A DNA stretch of 64,000 nt, from positions 20,361,196 through 20,425,195 of the forward strand of contig OX243825.1 in the NCBI GenBank assembly GCA_945859605.1. Direction: 5' to 3'. How positions within the stretch are numbered: position 1 is the first letter of the stretch; the number at the start of each line of letters is the position of its first letter. This DNA is from Lumbricus rubellus (Eukaryota; Annelida; Clitellata; Crassiclitellata; Lumbricidae). This document shows, one piece after another, positions 11,756 through 25,500 of the stretch. The translations under genes were made by a program, and so were the position numbers. The notes under the pieces were generated by a model that was given only the letters and a program-made list of their open reading frames with translations, was not told the DNA's origin and did no database searches.

Positions 11756-14700
11756 ACAAATGTATATAAATCTACAAGGCTGCTTGATGAGGTAAAGGTG
11801 AAGAAATTATAATTGGATTCCCGTAGTTGTGCTAAGTTTACCACAAAAGCAACATAAACATTATGTAAAATTAAGTTGGCCTAAAAACGTTGACTAACAA
11901 TTGAGAAATGCCACTGAAGTCATCCATGTTGTCTGCTATGAAAAGTTAGTAAGAAACAAATTCATGTACACAAAGAAACAAAAAATACAAGATGATGGAA
12001 AAGAAAGCAGCTCAGCATTTAACACCTACACCTGAATGGCGAGCCGCATTAGTTCCCAGTCCCTTTTAATATCCTTTCGTTGTAAAGCGCTAAAAGTAGC
12101 CTTCAAATAATTTGTTAGCTTTTCATAAGTAGATTTTCATTCACCTCATTTTCCAATCCATCATTCTCAATCAGTTATATACCCTCATTTTTTTGCTGTT
12201 CGTCCAATGATCCCTTTGATTTTATTATTTAACAATTAAACTTTAAGCAACTAAATTCATTCGCAGTAATAGCTGACATCATTTCCAAAGTATCTCCAAA
12301 AGTATTATGGTAAGTATCAAACCTCCAAATGTTGCAACATCTTCCTCAGCAGACGTAAACTTCTTTTGGTTCTTTTCAACATCCTGGCACATCTTCGTCC
12401 ACTTCTCCTTGACCTTGGCGAAATTCTCGCTGAGGTCCTGCGCGCTGCTTCGTGAAGCTACAGCCGCAACATTTGTGATTCTCTGCTCAAGTTGCTTCAT
12501 CTGCTTTGATGATTTCAGTTCCTCATCAAGATCCTAGTACAAAGCAAAGCTGTCTGCTTAATGGACTATAAGCGATAATTGAGACAACTACAGCAATAGT
12601 AGCAATACAAACAATACGAATTTGACCACCCACTTCCACCATTACCACCTCCACAACCACATGGACTATAAGCGATAATTGAGAAAACTACAGCAATAGT
12701 AACAATACAAACAATACGCATTTGACCACCCACTTCCACCATAACCATCTTCACAATCACAATAAGAAAACTAACATTCATTACTACTATCAACATAGCC
12801 ACTTTTTCCTATTTCATATATCAATCTTTTTTTACCAAATATCGGCAGCACAGTAACAACAAAAACGAAGTAAAAAGATATATGAATTTTTTTTTAAATT
12901 CAAACACTAATGGCGTCTGTATGGAGTCTTTTACAGGGCTTTTTTAACGTGCAGTTGTAAGCTTACACAAAATGTGCAGTTCTAAATGGATTTGTGCAGT
13001 TGTAGAAGCACTTTGTACAGTCAAAACTAGCAAAAAGGTCGTTGTCCTCCGATTGGAAGTAATTTACCATGGAGGATGGGAAAGGAATGAAGGGGTTGTG
13101 CAGTTCTAAACATTCCTTAGAAACCGCCCTGGTCTTTCATCTGCTAAATTACACATGTATTCAAATTTAGACCCCACCTGGAATTTTTTGTTCAATTCAG
13201 CTAATTCCAATTCAGAGTGCACCGTATATTCTCTCGCAAGATGATCCTTAACAATTCTTTCGATCCATTTCTCCTGCATCTCAACGTCGTCCAACAGTTT
13301 CCGCATCATGTCAAGGTTTTCCCTCAATTTTCCATTGTGTTTCTGCGACAGGCTGACCAGATTCTTCCATCTCTCGTTCAGCAACTCCAAATCAGAGTCG
13401 AACTGAAGGACAAAAGTCTCGTCTGCCTCCGGTCGTAACTTTTCCGCCGTACAGTTTATGGTATCGAGGATGCTTTTCATGGTCTTCATGTCTTCCAGCG
13501 CTCCCTATGAAATGAGACAGGAAAATATACATTGCTCTGACTATGTACTCTTAAACATAAATGTCTGGAAACAGACAACATTAATTTTAAAGAAGAACAT
13601 TCACATGCATCAACTGCCTAGCAGCAATGCACAGTCACTTGGCCTGTACTGCGCCAGTTTTAAATATTTATGAAAAGCTGTTTGGCAGAATCTCTTGACC
13701 TGAAAGTAGGCATCAACTTAACAATTTGCAAAAATATTCTACAGACACAAGCACCATCCAATATACTTGTGTTGCTACAGCTATCAGATAAACCTACGCA
13801 AAATCTTTAAGAAATCAAACACCATACAACAGATAAGTCATATGACAGTAAGTAATTAAGTATATATCTTATTAAACTAGTTGCATATCTGTACTCTGGT
13901 GTACTCCAGTCTTAACAACAATCAACTTCAACATAAGCATAATGCCCTAACTAAACATCTTGCACTGTATCAGCAAGAGATAGGCAATAGTTGTGCGATC
14001 ACGGTCGCATAGTGTTTTGTTGAGGGTTGAATTTGAGTTCATCATCATCATCATCATGGTCCATGGGCTCAGTGCCCGTAGGTGTCAACCGCATGGCTCA
14101 CAATCCGTTTCCATTGAATTTGAGTGCGAGCACAGCAGAATTTTTGCATGTTTTCCACTGCAATCAGATATACCTGAACACAATCCTTCAGAAATAAAAC
14201 ACATATTAAAACAGAAACAGGAGATTATACTATAATACTGACGTCACTTTCAAGCAGCTGTGCCTGAAGTGCAGTGATGTCACCAATGGCAGCTTCTTCG
14301 GAAGTCAGGAACAACTCCATTTCTTCAACCCAGTTTATCACCTCAGAAGTCTGGCTCTACAGAAATTCAAGCGAAACTCAAGAAAATGAGCGAAAAATAT
14401 TGCAATACCCGATCATTTAAACCGCAAATACAAAAGAAATAAACGAGAAATTTTCTGGCATGCCACAGCATGAGTCTTGTCAAATTTGAAAACATCTTCA
14501 TATGCATAGTTCTCTGATAATTAAAAACAATTTCATTAAACTTTTATATGAAAATTTGTAAACAAAAGAACAGAGTTAACTAGAGATAAGTTGAGCCATA
14601 AAAATAATTAAATAACTTACCTTAAGATTCAAAATAGTTACACAGAATTTTCAAATTCTGTAGCTCTAGCATAATATTTGTTTTCATTCTCTTTCTCAAC

Positions 14701-14944
14701 TGACGACAAAATGCACCATTGGTTATTACAGACGAAAGTGACATACTCAACATGCAGTGTTTATCTGAATCCTTATTTAAAAACAAATATATTGAAACCA
14801 ATTGAACTAATTCTCAATCACCTAACCTTAAAAATTCATCTGCATCTCTTCGCTACTTGAAGACCTTTCTCTTTTCATGGACCTATCATGCCAAGAGCGC
14901 TTCTCAATATCTCTGCTGCAAGACACGCTTTACAAATGTTAAAT

Positions 14945-14980
<36 letters not shown>

Positions 14981-16521
14981 ATATACATGTATATTATATT
15001 TAGATTACAAACATTAAGAACATCTGGAAAGTTCTGTTTTCCTAGCATTTGGTACCTAAAGCACAGTAGTAAACACTCAATACAAATCTTCATGGTCACT
15101 AACCTTGTACAGCTTCAGTTGCTCAAGCCGACTTTCCAATGCAGAAATCTTGGCAGTGCTGGTCGACTGCACATGTGACCATTTCGAGTTCAGCTTCTGT
15201 AGCTCATTTCTTAGCTTCAGCGATTTCTCGTCTGTAGGTGCCTTGACCATCAGGTCTTGTCCTGTGTGGTTGATGTACTCGAGGTTGGACAATCTGTCAC
15301 GCATCTCAAGCTGAATGTCCTGCAAACCAACAACGGGTACATTTAAATGCATGACTCTTTCATTCAATACAAACCATGTATGTACTTTCCACAGTATGAG
15401 TCCCAACCAAAAATGGGTACATTTAAATGCATGACTCTTTCATTCAATACATACCGTGTATGTACTTTCCACAGTATGAGTCCCAAGGAGGAGATGTTGC
15501 TCCCAGGGAGCCCACTTCAACACACTGGGACAACACAAAAAAGGTTCCATTCTACAGAGTTGCAGTTTGTGCAAATAGGTTTGAGAGCAAGTGAAATTGA
15601 CAAGCACTTCTTATTCACTCATTCATTCATTCATTCATTTCGAGAATTTATATAGCACGTCTTCAAGAAATCTACTCAGAGGCTCTCCCAGTCCAGCCAC
15701 AGCTTAAAAAAATTGGATTTGAGCGACTTATAAAAAGCAGGTGAATTCAGCCTAGGTATAAGTCGCAAGGTTAGTAAAGTTAGTTAAGTAAAGACAGGCA
15801 CAGCAGGCGTTTAATTAGCAAATGGAACATCCATACTTAGCTTCCTTCAACGTCAAACATTGAGTTCTAGTTGCAAACGGCAAAATCGTTCAATATGTTG
15901 AGCAGCAATAACAACATTTTGTTGAAAAGTCAGCAACTTGGGGTGCGGTGGTGTAGTGGTGGCGTCGTTGCCTTGGAGCCGGAAAGTTTGAGGTTCAAAT
16001 CCACCTCGCCACGTAAGGACCTTGGGCAAGTCCTTCACTCACAATTGCTTAGCGCTTCGGCGTGAAACTCCGATGCAGTGTCCGCTCTGCCTTCGGGAGC
16101 GCCTCTGAGTAGAGAGAGAGAGCTTGAAGAGGCGCTATAAAAAGTGCACATACAAACCAACAAACTTACTCTGCAGGTCGTGATGTGTCGTTCCATGACG
16201 TCAGCGGCATTTACGTCACAGATCGCCGATTCCAACCGTATTTCGATGCATTCTAGCCAACGTTTTAGCGACAGAAATGAATCCATGAACGACTTTGGCG
16301 GAGTTTTCTGAAGCGCTTTCGTCAGCAGAATCTGTCGCTCACCTGAAACAGAAGCAATCATTTCTAACTAGTCCTCACAAATTCATTTCTAAGTTCACAG
16401 AAATAACTGCAGAGAATAACCAAGAAATGCTAATTGTAATGTAACTCTGTAATGTAATCTAATCCGAAGGTTCTATAGCATCATTATCGTACATCTAAGA
16501 CATCCGGCTCATCGTTGTTTA

Positions 16522-16558
<37 letters not shown>

Positions 16559-19500
16559 TAATAATAATAATAAATATGTAGAGATTTAAGTGCTATAAGT
16601 TCGTACGCAATAAGTCATTCGCACGATAAGTTGCAATCAAGACTCAAAAAACCAGGTGAAAATCTGACAAATCAGGGAAACCAAAAACCACAGTGGGTAC
16701 GTAGAGACTTGCCAATTCTAAACCCTCATAATGCTAACAAAGGTACGATAAGTTAGTAAAGACAGTCCTCACTCACTGTTCACCATATTGCGATTGCAAT
16801 AAAGATTTTGTAGAATGCAGTGTAAAAAAAAAACACCTTAGAGGTCTCTTCCACATAACTACAATCAAACAAAACATGACTGATAATGTGCAAAGAACTC
16901 ACTGAGTTTTTTATGAGTGTCAAGCCACCGACGATTCAGTTCCTTGAGGTCATTTTCCAGAACCTTTAAGCTCAATTCGGAGCAGAGTACAAGATCTTTT
17001 GCACAAGAATTGATCTTCTGTATCTGGCTGTCGTGAGATAGAAATGCCTTCAGCTTGATCTAATAGACGCATAACAACAGAACGCAATAAAACGCTGCGC
17101 AGGATTTTTTTCAATTCAATTCACTTTATTGCAACCAGAAAACAAGATGACAGCAAAAGTAGAAAATATACATGCATTGGCTACAAAGGGGGGGGAGGTT
17201 CAAGGGATGGACATCCTGCTGGGGAGGGTCACCCAAGTAAAAATTCCCAAGAAAAGTTAACCAAGATAGCCGAAATGAAAGAAATTAAATCAAATTAGGT
17301 GATGACAGATTGCAGAAAAGTTAAAAATTCGAAAAACATATGCAGGTCCTAAAAGTTTAAGAAACATTTAAGTTACCATCAACCAGTATCACTGGCAATG
17401 CAGTGTAATGCAAAATTTTATGTTTCATCTATGTAAGTATTTTAAATATTTACCACAGAAAATAAGCCTATTCCAGTGTTTCAAGCAGATGCAAAATAAA
17501 TCATTCACTGCTGTTAAATAGAGCAAAATTGATTGAATTTCAGGTCAGTATCTAGCATTAAGATAGCGAATTCGATTCGTGTTAAACGTGTTATCACCCA
17601 ATACTACGATATCATGTACTCTTACTGTGCGCTTACTGGTGTGAATTAAAAACAAATATCATATATATATGATATTTGTTTTTAATTCACACCAATTAAT
17701 GAGATCTGATAGCTTCAGTATTTAGCGCAACAACGTAGTCATCCAGTCATTTCGCGCCCCTTAGTAGATTTCTTGAAGGGTTGCTATATAAGTCCATTGA
17801 ATGAATGAATTAATTAATGAATAATACATGGTATGTGTAAAGTACACAATATCACAGAGCCATCAGACTATCTGATAGCATGCAAGTGTTTCAAAACTTC
17901 AATTATGTTGAAACTACGTTAAGGATTTGAAGGCGGTTGACCAAACAACCAACCCGACAGTGTTCCAGCTGCCGACTGAGCTCCATGAATTCGTCGGCCG
18001 CTGGTCCCTCCGACTGAACCCACTTCTCGTAGATCTCAACGACCTCCTGGAGCGCAGACAACTCCGAGTAGACTTGTTTTGATTTGCTCGACAAGTTGAC
18101 CTTTGACATGTTGTCCAGAAGGAGTTCGTTGAGTCTCTGCCATCGAGATTCCAACCTTTGCATCACTTCATCCACAGCGTCAGTTGAATCCTGGCCTGTT
18201 GCATAATAATAATCTTCATTTGATTTCAAACTGACACAATGCAGTATGATTACAATTCATAGTATGAATGGATGATCACAAGTTATTAAATTACAGGAAT
18301 TCATCAAATTTAACAGTCAGCAGCCAACACGGCACCCATCACATCATACTACATGGTTTATCAACGCTACATGCCGAACTGAATTGAAGGTTGAGTGGAA
18401 TTTTGGAAGGGTAGCAGGAAGTGATTCTGTGTCCACGCACTCTGCATGCCAGAGTGTTAGGAGTGGTGAATGGTGAGAGCCAAAAGGACTGAAAAAGAAG
18501 AGGCACCACACTGCATGAAAGTTGATGAAGAGTTGAAAGGTGCAGCATCACAATATATGATAACTACATGAGTTTGAAGAAACACTGATAAATATAATGC
18601 TTAGAACAGAACAAGTGTAACTGATTACAAATCAATACTCACTACATAACAGAGACCAAGAACAAACTGGCTGGGCAACATAAAGGAGTAGACTGGATTG
18701 ACGTTGGGAGAAATTATAAGACTGACGGAGGACAGGAAGCGTTGGAGGAACATTGTACATGATGCGGGCAACCCCCGGATCGAGGATGACTGAGAACAGA
18801 ACAGAACAGAGACTTGGTAACAAAGAACTTAATTCTTTAACATCACCTGCACTGGTTTCCCTATCACCTATTGTACATGCTTGTCAACAAAGGGTTAAAG
18901 TCTTGCAAAGTGACAGTATGTAAATTTAGAGCTTACCAATTCTTAGTTCGTCCCAAAGAGCCTTGCCAAGGTTACGCATCTCCTCCATGTCTTTCTCATG
19001 AGCTTTCACATCCTTCTCAGCATCCTACAACAAATCAAAGCAACTTCTGAAGCACAATATTCATGTATAAATTGACACACTAATGTGCACAAATTGCACA
19101 TGCAGTAATGAACTAACACATTGTCTGACAGTTGAGTCAGTTTATACTTTCTGATCTCTTGATACTGTAAATGTTCTGAAGTCAAGTACACCAAAGGCAT
19201 ATTTAATTTAAGAACAAAGTTATTTTACAAAACAGACTACACTACTATTCCAAATACATCAAACACTTTCAAATACCACAATTATAATCAGTGCCTTATT
19301 TAGAAAAACAGGTTCCTGGCCTCACCATCAGATTTAGTTAACAATGTCAGGGGTACAATGTACAAATGGATGACGAATAATGGGGGGGGGGGCATTTACA
19401 TGACTACGATCATAATAATATATTAATAGCTGAAAAAGATCTTGGAATGCCACTTCTGATCATATCGTATCATATCCAAAAATCATGTAACGGGACCTAT

Positions 19501-22500
19501 CACAGCAAATGCCCGGCTTTGTCCCAAAGCACACCGAACACGAGGGGAAAAAGGTCAAAATGGTCGGTAGAGCACACAGAGTGAACAGATGTCGTTCAAT
19601 GTTAATGATTTGTGATGCACAGACAGACAAAAGTGGTGCAAAAACAACACACGAGACAAAAGTGCTTGTGAATGAGTATATTAGAGGCAGCTGACCTCAA
19701 TCAAAACCAGCTGCTCCTCAATCGTCAGACGATCCTGAACATTATCTGGTTCGATGGTGATCAACTCCTGCGTGACCTCCGTCTGGTCCAACCATTGGCT
19801 CAGTGCTGCCACCTGGCGATCGAAATCCTTCTTACGACCGGACTCCATTCGCGGTCGTTTCGCAGGACTCTGCCTGGAAGCTGCTAACCCTGAACCGAGC
19901 GAAACGGTGACAGGTTTCTCGCCTTTTCGTGAAACGGTGATCGTCTGTGAACCGCTGGAAGTTTTGGAAATGGTCAGTTCAATGCCGGAATGCACAATCT
20001 GGAATAAACAACCAGCAAGTAAAAAATGATTACGAAAAATATTTTACATTTTGTAAATAGTATTTGTAATCGAACATTTATATAGTGCCACTTCAAGAAA
20101 ACTCCTCAGAGGCGCTCCCGACCTGACACCAAACCATAATCAAAGAGAATGGTTTTCAAACGCTTGCAGAAAAGCGGCAAAGAAAGACAAAGAAGTTCAT
20201 TACGGAGACTAATAGGCAACTTATTCCAGAAACTTATTCCATGTTTAAAACTGTTTAAGAGCATGGGAATATGCTTTTAACCACCTGGTAGTTTTCCCAA
20301 ATATTCTGTAAGCAAAACTGGACCATGCCAGGTTAAATCTGCAGTGTGACATTTTGTAAGCAGTTTAGTCTCTTATCTGATTTTCATCATCTGGCATCCT
20401 GCTTAAACACTTTGTTAGCAAAACTTGACCAAACTAGGTTTAATCAGCTATGTGAAATTGCCGTGCTTTCTCAGTCACTGGCCCTGTCATCTGGAACAGG
20501 CTTCCTGTTACACTTTACCAGAGTTAAGGGATCACTCCATGTTTTTCTCTAGCCTTGACCCTTTGAACCCAGCTGGCCGGTTTTCCGGCCCGTTATCCAT
20601 AGCGTTACAGGAGCTTCGGGTTCAAAGGGTTAAGACTGTCCTATTTGGCCAAGGCTGGGTCAAGAGCACTTCTGAGTAGTTAGCCTTAAAGGGGTGCCAT
20701 ACAAGCGCTTCTGGTAAATAAATAAATAAATAAAGGCAGTCTAGCTTTTCCATAACAGCATCAGCTCTAAAATCTAAAAGGGTTCTCACTTAGTCAAGTC
20801 GAAAATGAAGTACGCACCTCTTTGCCATTCTGCTCCATCAGTTGAACAAGACTGTCCCACCGCTCCTGGCACTCCTGCAGCTTAGTGTTAATAGACTGGA
20901 TCCCTGCTTCATCGTTGCCAATGTACTGGACTAATTCAAGACCAAAGTCGTTCAGCTCGTCGAAACACTTCATCATCTCGTCCATGTCGTTTTCTATGCT
21001 CTGAAAGAGAGGAGAAAGATCATTTGATTTCAAAGCACATTGCAATTTAAGTGAGAGGTGCAATAGAACAAAAGGGAGTGAATGTCATAGCTGAATTAAT
21101 GATTTTTTTGCAAGAAACAGAGAAGTGCAAGATAATATTTAACTGCTTATGGGGCGTGGTGGTGTAGTGGGTATGTTCGTCGCCTTGCAGCTGAAGGGTT
21201 GCAGGTTCGAATCCACCTCAGGCCATCGTGTAGGGACCTTGGGCAAGTCCTTCAATCCCAATTGCTCAGCGCTTCTGCGTGAAGCTCCAATGCAGTGTCC
21301 GCTCTGCATTCGGGAGTGCCTCTGAGTAGACAGCTTGAAGGGGCGCTATAACAATGTACATACATGTTTAAATTAAGACTTTTGAGAATCAAAACGGCTG
21401 GCTGGCAAATAGCTCACACAGCAGTTTACCTATTGCAGACAGCGAGAACATCTATAGTTTGACTCCAACAATAACCAAGACAATGTCATTCTGTGACCAG
21501 GTAGCTCAATGTCCTTTAAATCAGAGAGAATTTCATGCAACCAGGCATTTACTTTTTGCCCATAAATGATCTGACTTAAATGTACTACCTCAATACTGTC
21601 GTCCTCCTTACTTAATTGCTTATAACTTAAATTTATTTACATTGTCATCCATATTTTAAAACATTTCTCTGCTCGATATTACTGTCCGTGAATGTCTCGG
21701 CCACACTGATATATAATCCAATCTAAATATAATCTACTATGAACATTGCAATTGATGCACTTTTCACATCAGAACTATCCAGCAGTGCTCTCAGCATGAC
21801 AAGCCCGTGTAAAGAGAAATGTCCTTAAACAAAGAAAAGATACAGGTGAATTCCAAACAACAATCCTGCTACGTATTGCACAGAGAAGGCAGCCAGTTGC
21901 TGGGTTAATGAAGTTCATGACCAAGGTACAAATAGACCAAAGGTGGTCAGCAGGACAAAAAAGGGCATTGAAGATCATGCAAGGAGTGGCTAGCACATCA
22001 AGTCACATCAAGTGACATGTGCATGCGTTCGTCGTGTTTGCACGCCAGTGCGTTGACTGCCTTGGCTAAAATGCGTGCATTTGCTCTCATTGGCCCGGCA
22101 TTGTGGAACCAGCTTCCTCCTTCAACGCGTTCCTCCATATTAACTGATGGGCCAAATGCCTCTTTTCGATGTCTCAAAACTATTTTTTCTCTCTTTAAGA
22201 TCTAACGTACTGGGAGCGCCTCTGATTGGTGTGCAATTTGTGAGAGGCGCTTTACAAATTTATAGATCCAATACAATACAATACAAATCTACCTTCAGAC
22301 ACTGCACGTGTTCAACCACTTGATTAATATCCGAAACGTTGATCGTCCGCATGCCGGCCAGCGTGTCTTCCGTTTCCGTCAGCCAATCAGAGAACTCCTT
22401 CAGTCGCTCGTTGAAGCCGTGCCACCTGGCGAGCGCTTCTTGCAACATGGCGCCGTACTCCTCGATCCACCGACAGACGCTCGTCCATCGAGTACCGAGC

Positions 22501-25500
22501 GACTCGAGCTGTTGCTCAAGGGCAGCATAGGCTGGAAAGCAGAACAAGAGCATAATAATAATAATATAAATTATAATGTTATTTAAAATAAAAATGCATG
22601 GACGTGACGTGGGACGAGACGATACAACTGGCGGTGGACAGTGAGGAATGGACGAGATGCATTGCCCGATGTGCAGAATTGCATGAAGAGGGCTGATGAC
22701 GCTGATGATTTATAATAATAAGATTTTTTCCCATGTATATATGTCATTATTATTAATGTTTTATTTTAAGATTTACAAAGTGAAATTCAATATGACTCAC
22801 TGCCTAACAAGTGCTAGCAGAAGTAACTTAACAAGAATAATTTTGTAATGTATTGTATCACATTATATATGTCATTATATATACTATAGTAAAAAAAGAT
22901 CAAGATGATCAGCCGAGTGAAATGAGTAAGACCAGGATGTTGATAATGCCTTTTCAATATAATTTTAGCAGTATTTAAATCATCAGCTGCATGTTGGAGA
23001 CCAACTTATGACGACAATGACTAAGACAGGAAAAATTCAGACAGATTGCACAAAACAATGCAATATTTACATTACAATTTAGTTACGTTACAGACAGAAG
23101 CAAACGAACCGGATTCGGAGTTAGTTTCATCGACGACAACGACCATACTCTGAAGATTACTGACTCTCTGCTGTTGCTGTTCAACTTCTGCATGCAACAA
23201 CTGCAACCAACGAAGAAATCATCTTAGAACAGAAACTCAACGTCCGATTAGAAAATGTATGTGGCACTCAGTGAATACAATTTCACTCAACGTAATATAA
23301 TATTCGTGTCTACTGCACTGTACTCTATTTTTTCTACTCAAGACTAAAGGAGAAGGCCCAGCGGAGGGAAGAGTGGCGACATTGGACAGCCGAACCTGCC
23401 TAGGGGCAGAGAACCAGAAGAAGAAGAAGACTCTATTTTTATTTTTCATTTATTTATTTCTCACATTTGCTAAAGAGCTTCTTCAAGCTATCTACTCAGA
23501 GGTGCTCTCGACTACAAAGCGAACACTGCATCGGAGTTTCACATCGAAGTGTGCGAGTAATTGCGAGTGAAGGACTTGCCCAAGGTCCATATGCAGCGTC
23601 TTGAGGCGGATTTTAGCCTGAAACCCTCCGGCTCCAAGGCACCGAACCCATCACTGCACCACCGCGCCCCACAACTTGTGTATTGTATCAAAACATTTAT
23701 GAAGTGCCTCTAACAGGGTGAACCATTCACAGACCTGCTCCCACTGCCCAAGACCAAGAGAGAAAAAATAAATGCACAGTTACACTACTTTTACATTTAC
23801 ATACAACAGCAAGACTGAAAATTTAAATCAGAGGCAGACAAAGGACTTGCCTTTTGTTCTTTGATTTGCTGGTGAACGCTTCTTTCGCTGTTGCTGCTGC
23901 TGCTGCTATTCGCCTTGCACGCACTGATGCGGTGTTCAACTGATGTTAGCCAATCAGAGAGGCTGTCCAGTTGCTGCTGCTGTTTACCCATCAAAGACTG
24001 CTGCAACCTAAAACGATCACTCATCGTAAGGTAATAGGTGTAATAAAATGGTACGGTAAAAGGTGATTCCTTAAGAAAAAAGATAATTTATGGATGGTAA
24101 AAGGCAATTTCTTACTAAAAATTTACGTTAGGGGTCAAAGTAGACCAATATCCTGGTTCAGAAATAGCCCTTTTGAAGCAAATCCTCTGTTCCTTGCCAT
24201 TTCTATTTTACCAATAATGTCCAAGCCTCCGTTCCCCACTCTTGTTTCTTTCCTCCAGCTCATGTTATAATTACTCATGGACCAAATTTATTACATATTG
24301 TCGTTTACAATGGCACCATACCAAGTACATACATATCAATCAATCAATCAGAATTTATATAGCGACCCTTCAAGGTGTCTTCTCAAAGGCACTAACAGCC
24401 GAGATCGAGTGAAAAAAACAATCTTCAACAGTTTGTAAAATTGAGAACAGCTTGGGAGGTGTCACATAGTCAAGGGAAGTCCATTCCAGGTTGTTGGACC
24501 AACCACAGAGAACGAACGCCTCTGTATTGTTGCAGAGCGAGTGAAAGGTATACATAAGTGCTTAAACGTATTATTAAACAGATAACCAGCATGTAACAAC
24601 AACAATCTTCAGTGTTCTTCGGGCATTGAACGTTTTTACGTGCAATCCATAGCTATAATTTATGGCAAAAAAGATAAATGATTTCCTTAGCACATCTCTC
24701 TCATTCTCTGTCTTCCTGTCTTCTACCTTATAGCCTCTATAATTTATGGTAAAAAAGATCAACTACATCTGAGACCTATTCCCAGTGTATGGTAAAAAAA
24801 GATCAAATTATAGTAAAAAAAGATCAATGATTTCCTTAGCACATCTCTCATTCTCTGTCTTCCTGTCTCTGACCTTGTTTCAATCTGTTTCTCGTTTTCT
24901 CTCTCTATGGCCAAACTAAAATGGAGTAAGCATATAAAAAAACTGCTCCATAGCACTGGCAATGCCATGGCTCCCTGTATAAGGCATGCTCCTACATTGC
25001 AGTCTTCACGCCAAAGGATGTTGTTCCAATTCCTTTCCCACTGTTCTGGGTCCAGATGGTTCACAGTGTTTACATAGTTAAAACTGAGGTCAATCTTCAA
25101 CAGATGAGGTCACAATGATGATGGAATTACTGCTGAGTCAGTGAAAACATTCCCTAAGTACAGCCTGGTGTCACTGACATGTGTAACGAAGGTCTGAAAA
25201 CAATCCAACTATGACCCAACTCAGAAATCGACGATCTAATTTAAGAACTTCCTGAACATTTCCACGTCTTCTCAACTTCCTCCTTCGACACATTTGTCCT
25301 TATTAACTGGTAGGTTAAGTGCCTTATCACTGTTTCACAATGTTTTTTTCCCTTGTTCTCTTGCACTGGTCTTACATCACCTCAAGCTGCTGTGCAGGGA
25401 ACCTGAGCAAAGTCCTTCTCTCGCAATTGCTCATGCGCTTCAGCATGAAACTATGATTCAGTGTCCACGGCTCATGCTGTAGAAAGGAGTGCCTCTGAGT

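Noticed and set aside
21151..21225. tRNA gene, because A and B boxes are well preserved
   Set aside because: No acceptor-stem pairing and the same sequence continues into a conserved non-tRNA body present in about ten copies, so it is a SINE head.
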